DNA from: Lojkania enalia
Lineage: Eukaryota; Ascomycota; Dothideomycetes; Pleosporales
Length of the DNA stretch: 39,027 nt
Reading direction: 5' to 3'
NCBI GenBank assembly: GCA_010094045.1
Contig: ML986831.1
Span: forward strand, 7,405-46,431
The first letter of the stretch is position 1. Each line of letters starts with the position of its first letter. The notes below the pieces were generated by a model. That model was not told where the DNA came from. It did no database searches and saw only the letters and a list, made by a program, of their open reading frames with translations. Position numbers and translations under genes: made by a program. This document shows positions 32,715-39,027 of the stretch, piece by piece.

Positions 32715-33868
32715 TAACGTAGTTTATAAGTAAGCTGTTAGTATAAGTAAGCTATTATCTTACTAAACTTTTAACGGCCTACCTAGATTAACGCGTAATA
32801 GCTTAATATAGTAATATATAATCAACCTATAAAGAATTACAAATTATTCTTACAATCTTAGCTATTAATTAAGGTTAAATTTCAACCAAGAATAGCGCTA
32901 TAACAACTTTTTACTACTCTTAAAATACTCTCTACCTTTAATACGCTAGAATAGCTACGCGACGCGATTATAAGCCGAATTTAAAAAAGCTTATAAAGAC
33001 TAAAGAGGAGGTACTTATTAGCTATATCCTTAATTAGGATTTACGAGGATTTCCGCCTATAATTAACAGCGTACGAGCTATAGTAAATAGACTATTAGCT
33101 AAGTATAGCGCTAAGATCTCAGCCTTAGTACGCGATTATATTAACTATATTAATAAGACTACCTTTCTTCCAGCCTTTAAAGTAGCCTATAATCGATTAA
33201 TTATAGAAGCTAATATCTGTACAAGCTTTTAAGGCGGTATTATTAAAGCTTAATATTAAGCTATATATACTAATACTACCTATACTAGAGACTACCCTCT
33301 AAGAAGCTAAAATACCTAGTAATACGCGTAAACTAGAGGTTTAATTAATAATAATTTGTAGCAGGATTTAGTAATATTAAAACTTATTACCTATATTAAT
33401 TATCGCAGCCTTTAATTAGCTTTAAAAGGGTACTATAATAATAATACATTCGATTGTGCTGATAGCTAATTAAATTAAGAATCTTAAACAAGCGAATAAA
33501 ATAGTAATAAAACGAAAATAATAGAAAAGAAAGCGATTATAGAAGTAGAGAATTCTAATAAAAGCTGTAGGTAAGAATATAAATAATTAAAATAACGTTG
33601 AGGGGTAGATTAATAAGAAAATTCGTAATTAGAGTACTTAGCTATAAGAGAGTAGCTAGCCTTAACAGAGCTGCAGGCGCTATAAACAGCCTAGCTATAA
33701 TACTCGAACGTACTAAATTAATAGTACAGGTATTAAATAATCTAATAGACTATTACTTCTTATAATATATATATATATATATAGTTGATAATTATCGTAA
33801 TTAAGTCGTTCGAATCTTAGTAGAGTAATAGCTTACTTATACTGATAGCTTACTTATAAACTACGTTA
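32715..33868 (+). mobile_element. Internally deleted Fot1/pogo-like element with 43-bp TIRs
   Basis: The ends 32715-32757 and 33826-33868 are inverted repeats matching at 41 of 43 positions. Each holds two copies of a TATAAGTAAGCT-like motif, and the element begins and ends with TA. Inside, plus-strand pieces match a pogo/Fot1 transposase N-terminus (KEVLISYIL, RGFPPIINSVRAIANRLLAKY, near 33005-33130). They are followed by its C-terminal Lys/Arg-rich coil (ANKIVIKRKR, near 33490-33560). The catalytic DDE core seen in intact relatives is missing between them. At 1154 bp it is a non-autonomous, RIP-decayed deletion derivative. Confidence 0.75.
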
Positions 33869-33879
33869 AGTTATAATTA

Positions 33880-36800
33880 ATTTTTAATTACCCCCTAAGA
33901 TTCTTATTAGTAATCGATTTATTTAGCTGATAGAAATTCCTAAGATTTAATTCTAGCTAAAATATCTTCTATTTTTAGTTGCTTAATAAACTTTTAGTAT
34001 TATTATAGCTGTAGAACTTTTATAAAGCTATCGGCTAGTATTAGATTCGTTAATTATTAACTAATTATAAGTTTCTACTCTACTACTTCTTAATATAGCT
34101 AGTACTAGTATATATCTATATAGCGAAGTTTAGTATTAAAATGTTTAGATAGCTTATTTACAATATCTACTATTTATTAATTATTATAAAATAGTACTAG
34201 TTGCGTATTAATATAGAAGTATAGTAAAGTAAAAGCCTTCTACTACTACTCTATTTCTAATCTAGTAATTAATAATACTAATAATTCTACTTTAGTAGTT
34301 AATTTTATAACTATATATTAAATTAAAACTTTCTAATTAATTAGTATCCTAAAAAGTTAAAATATATAGCTATAGAAATTTTAACAAGTATTAGGATTAT
34401 TACTAAAGGCTATATTAGATATACTATAAAATAGTAATTACTCTATAGAGTTAATATAATTAGTATTACTATTCTAGCTAATAGTAGAAGTATTTTATAT
34501 ATTATTAGCTATTACTATAATTACTAAATACTTCGTACTAATTAGATATTATTATACCCTTAAGATAGTATTAATATAATAATTACTAGAATTCTAAAGA
34601 TATTATAATAATATCGAATATATTTACGCGATATTAGAGCGTATAAAAACTATAATCTAGGCTAGACAACTAATTAGTTGTTAGTAGTAAGATATCTTAT
34701 TAGAGGATTCTTTAGTAGCGGCTAGTAGTACGTTTTTATATAGAGGTGTACTCGGCGCCTTTTTATTAACCGTAATATTAAATCGCGCTGCTACCTTATT
34801 AATAAATAAGTTCTATAGTAGCTAGATCTTATACTATTATATATCGCGTATAACTTAAACTTCTAAAAACTAATTTAGATCTCTAAAGAATTAAAGTTTA
34901 TATTTATTACTTAATTACAATTTAAATTTCTACTTAGTAGAAATATTTAATAGATAAACTAGGATTATAATATTATTAATATAAAAGAAGATAATTAGCT
35001 TATTATTTACGTATAAGTAAGATATTCCTAATACTATTTTAAGGCCTAATTACCTTAGAGTCTTATCTAGCTTATAATACTAAAGTTTTAGAGTATCCTT
35101 AAGGCTATATATAGCTTTCTATAGTTGTAGATATTTCCTATACTTATATACGAAACCTTCTAGTATATAGATATATATTAACCTATCTAATTAGTAGTTA
35201 AGGAATATATTAACAATATTAAACTAGTATATATTAAGTTTAAAATAAGTTGTAATTAATATTAAAAAGTAAAAGGTTTATACAACTAGTATAATAGTAT
35301 AAGTATCTTCCTATTAAAATTGCAAATTGCTGTATACGACTAATCTAGCCTTAAATTTATATAAGAAACTATCTTTATTAAATTTATATACGAATACCTA
35401 TATTACTAGAAGAATTTTAGTAGAGTCTTAGAGGATTATTATCTTCTACTAGGTATTTATATTCTTCTACTAGGTATTTATATTCTTCTACTTCTATAAC
35501 TCAGCGTAATAGGCTTTATAGAAGCTAGTATTAAAAGAGTAATTCTTTAGATCCTTATAGTACTTTAGTTCTAGTAGAAGCTAATTATAATAATATTTTC
35601 TAATAGTACGAGTTTTCTTTATATAATTTACTAGTATTAGCTTACTATTAAATAGTACTGCGAAGGTTATAAAGTATAACTAAAGTAGCTTATAGTTATA
35701 TAGAGACCTACCTCTTTAGATTATATTATCTCTTAATATTTAACTACTAATTTCTTCCCTCTATAGGGTATTATTTATTCTTCTTAAGGGTATAGAAGTA
35801 TAAGAAGGTAATAGTTACTATCCTTATAGTAAATTATCGCCAAACGCAGTATTCTTACTATCTACTAGTAGCACTATAGAGGTATCCTAATTCTTTAATA
35901 CTAGTACTAGTATTAATTCTAGTATTAGAAGTCCCTAATTACTAGTAATATCGTCGATTTATTCTTTAAAAATAGTATTTTCCTACTAATAGGCCTTCTT
36001 ACTAATTAAATTGCCTACTAACTTAGTAGAAATATCTTAATTAGGTAGCTAATCCTTATAAATCGCTTCTATAACTTTAATCGTTTTATTATTATTACTA
36101 TTAATAGAGCTCTTAATATTATTAATTTAAAAAAGAATCTTCTCTAAGAATTCTTTTAGCGGATATTTCTCCTCCTTACTAGATATAATATTGTTAAATA
36201 CAACGTCTCTAGTATTAAGTACCTATTTTAGTTTCAGAATTAGTATTTAGTATATATTTATACTTCTATATTATAAGAGTTTCCCAATTAGTACCTATAA
36301 CGCCAGTTTATTACCTCTTAATAGAGTTTTATCTAAAATATATACTCGCGATCCTATAACCTAAAAGTAAATAAAAGATAGTTTATAGTTAAAAACGGCT
36401 TTATATAGGGTTTTAAATTAAAGGCTTACAATCGGCGTTCTATTAAGTAGGTATATTACTGTATAAACTAATTTATTAGTATATTTATTAGAAATATTAT
36501 CTTCTATTATAAGAGCGCGCGTGCGGGTTATAATTTAATATTCTACTTACTCTACTAAACTATTCTACTCAGGTATATAGGGCGTATAAGTTTTAATCAT
36601 AATTTCTTAATCGAGTAATACTTCTATAAATTCTAAAAAGCTTAAGTTATTATCTATATAGATATATATAATCTTTCTTTTATACTATTATTTAATTTTT
36701 ACTAATAGTATTTTAAAGGCTTTTACTAGGGTAGATTTTAACCGATTATATATTATAAATCTCTTATACTACTAGAATACCTAATTAACTATATAAAATA

Positions 36801-38520
36801 GGTATTTCTTACTATTATAATACCTCTTACAGTCCTTTTAAAATTATATAATATTAATCGCGATTCTCTTAAATAGTTTAGTAGCTAGATAAAGCTAATT
36901 ATACTAGCTAATCTACTATAATAACTTCGCTTATATATATATCTAGTAATCTTACTATACTAGTACTTCCTAATTACTCAACTAGATACCATCAGCTACC
37001 TAAGATAGAGCTAATACTAAATCTCTATCTAGATAGCTTAATAATTAGTATACTTCAGCTAAAGAAATAATTTATATTAGTTGCTAGTAATAGAAGAGCT
37101 TTTCCTTAATTACTATAACTATCTTATATCTAGAAAGTAAATCGAGTAGAGGCTTTTTTACTAGGTCTACATCTAATAGCTAGTAGCTATTAAACAACTC
37201 TAAATAATAAACGATATTATAGTAATTATATTAGTAAAGGTAATCTTTACCTAAGTTAAACTAAATACTCTATTCTCTATTTCTAATTAGGGCTATTATA
37301 TTCGTTAGTAACTAAGGGATATAAGCAACTTCTATTAGCTTAATATCCTTTAGACCTGTAGGAGAATTAATTATAATTATAATAGTACTCTATTCTAATA
37401 TAGAGTATATACTACCTTCCGTAGTAATTTTATCTTTAGAATTTACTATCTAAGTAGTCTACTAATTAAAAGCCTTAGAGTTGTATATATAGATATTAGA
37501 ACCCAGATTAAGTATCTACCGATTTAAGATACTAGTATCTTCTTTCTTAGGGGTAGTACTTGCTGAAAAATTGCCCCTTTAAATTACCTGGGTATTTTCT
37601 TAGAGGCTAGTAGCTTTTATAGAGGCTTTACTATTAAACGAGGATTTTAACTTCTTATATTTTTCTATATTTACCTTTAGAGTATTCTTTTTCCCCTAGT
37701 TATTCCTATTTAAGATATTATCTTAGGCTTTTAGTATTTTCTAATCTAGTACCTAGTTTAGTAGTCTAATCGATTCGTTTATATATTTGTAATTACTCTA
37801 GAAGTACTACTTCTTATAGAAGTAGGATGGTAGAGTATATAATCGCGAACCGGATTTTTCTTAAGGCTACTATATAGTACTATTAGAATTTACTTAAGGA
37901 ATTAATAGACGTTGTAAAGCTATAAATAAGCCGAGCGCCTTCTATAGATTAAAATATCTATAGTAATTAGTATATTAGTATACTAATTATTTAATTATAG
38001 GAATTAGTTAATTAATTCTACCTAGCTTATTTTTAGCGTTAATTAGTACTATATAGATTAGCACCTACACCTTATCTTTCTTAGCAACTATTAGAAGAAA
38101 ATCCTTTTCTACTCTAAAGCTCTAAACTTCTACTAAGCTAGCAGCCTTAGTATAATAGATTACCTAATTCTACTAATTTAGCTACTTCTCTACCTTTCTA
38201 TTAGTTAGATACTTAGGGAGAGTTTAATATTTCTTCTAGATTAGTTACTCCCTCGACTTAATAGTAGGTACTAACTTTTTCTATAAGATTCTAAGAATTT
38301 TATAGCTGGTTATATTATTGCTAAGTATTACTTTATATTAAAGTAATATTATTATTAAGATATTACTATATATAGTATAGAGAGTATTATTAATCTTAAT
38401 CTAATTCTTCTTCTATTAATTATACTAGTCCCTTACCTAGTTCTAATCTATTATTTAAATTAAGGTTATCTCCTTATATATAACTCTACTAGAGGGGTAT
38501 CTTTCTATTTCCTCTTCCAA
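33880..38520 (-). mobile_element. Ty1/copia retrotransposon pol relic
   Basis: On minus, near 34960-35170, a decayed reverse transcriptase can be read. KAIYSLKDTLKLQYYKLDKTLR corresponds (in parts) to the copia KALYGLKQ..RLWY..L block. It is followed by YLYVNNKLIIFFYINNIIIL, matching LIIFFYVDDIILL with both catalytic Asp codons changed to Asn, as G-to-A (RIP-type) mutation would do. The remaining span is equally TA-rich, of the size expected for RNase H (left), integrase and gag (right), but stops prevent firm placement. Long terminal repeats are not resolved; the element may continue past the window end. Confidence 0.7.
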
Positions 38521-39027
38521 ATTTATCTTCAGGGTCTAGAACTTACCTATATTAGGGAGGGGAGGTTCTAGTCTATAGATTTTAACCTTTTTAGGAGGTA
38601 CGCTTGAATCTAAATATTCTTATACCCTTAGTCTACTAGCTATTAATTTATACTGCTCGAGCTAATCCTCTTAATTACTAGAGGTACTAAGTATCTTCTT
38701 CTTAAATATAGCTATAGAGGAGTATACAACCGTTATAATACTAGAAATATACTAGAATATATTAATACTAGAGAATAAAATAGCCTTAAATATAATATAG
38801 TATATTAATAGGCTTATAAAGTACAGAATTTATATATAATACTAAAAGAATAGTTTTAAATACGATATAGTACGTTAATAAGCTTATAAAGTATAGAATT
38901 TATATATAATTCTAATAGCTAAGTACCTAAAGATTGTTGGTAAATAATAAAGATAATAATATCGCGATATTATAATACTAAATAAAAAAAGGTGTAATAT
39001 CGATTGTAATATATATATAAAAAGGTT
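38521..39027. other. AT-rich end of window
   Basis: Very AT-rich DNA with no gene beyond the tandem units. It ends in TATATATATAAAAAGG-like sequence similar to that at about 32447-32466, possibly the other LTR of the copia element. Confidence 0.4.
38781..38914. repeat. Two ~64-base tandem units, 70-base period
   Basis: 38781-38844 and 38851-38914 are direct copies differing by scattered C/T and G/A changes. The shared core includes GGCTTATAAAGTA / AGCTTATAAAGTA and GAATTTATATATAAT. They lie in the non-coding DNA right of the copia relic and may be part of its leader or LTR. Confidence 0.7.

Noticed and set aside
35440..35490. Short tandem copy of ATTCTTCTACTAGGTATTTAT
   Set aside because: It is a local duplication of about 21 bases inside the decayed copia DNA, with no sign of a wider array or CRISPR-like structure.
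1..39027. tRNA, rRNA and CRISPR arrays
   Set aside because: Visual search on both strands found no cloverleaf with a GGTTCRANYCC-type T-loop in proper context, no rRNA sequence and no regularly spaced repeats.

Overview
The window is genomic DNA from a filamentous ascomycete (Pezizomycotina). The genes carry short GT-AG introns of about 48-150 bp (one of about 280 bp is proposed). The protein families are typically fungal: an Lrg1-type LIM/RhoGAP, a secreted tyrosinase, a bicupin, and an ankyrin protein with a STAND-type N-terminus. The repeats show the TA-rich, stop-riddled decay expected from repeat-induced point mutation (RIP). A class such as Eurotiomycetes is plausible but cannot be proven from this sequence alone.

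Layout. 1-14 kb is gene-dense, normal-GC DNA. It holds an lrg1-like RhoGAP (+, 593-4434, five exons) followed by four genes all on the minus strand: a trans-aconitate-methyltransferase-like protein (5535-6752), a six-exon secreted tyrosinase (7195-9310), a LanC-like protein (10512-11660) and a small single-pass membrane protein with a six-Cys head and a PPxY tail (12352-13642). 14.6-24 kb is a patchwork. It has a full-length medium-chain dehydrogenase/reductase pseudogene with four in-frame stops and frameshifts (14604-15547), an intact six-exon secreted bicupin of the oxalate decarboxylase type (16040-17723), a gene-poor decayed tract, a 1.9-kb element bounded by about 140-bp inverted repeats (20178-22079), and an intact quinone-oxidoreductase-like gene (22933-23886). 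A third, solitary copy of the inverted repeat lies at 24936-25034. 27-29.6 kb holds a three-exon gene joining a HeLo-like/STAND N-terminal domain, ankyrin repeats and a C-terminal ZZ-like Cys/His cluster. From about 30.3 kb to the end the base composition falls abruptly into very AT-rich DNA made of dead transposons. These are a Fot1/pogo-type DDE transposase relic (minus), an internally deleted Fot1/pogo relative with 43-bp terminal inverted repeats (plus, 32715-33868), and a Ty1/copia pol relic (minus, about 33.9-38.5 kb).

How the genes may work together. Lrg1 is a housekeeping regulator of Rho1 and cell-wall signalling. The minus-strand methyltransferase, tyrosinase and LanC-like genes are co-directional neighbours that could form a small accessory chemistry locus, but no precursor peptide or core synthase was found, so this is only a hypothesis. 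The bicupin, two MDR-type genes (one dead) and the STAND/ankyrin gene sit beside decayed repeats, as expected of a fast-evolving accessory compartment. No tRNA, rRNA or CRISPR array was seen.
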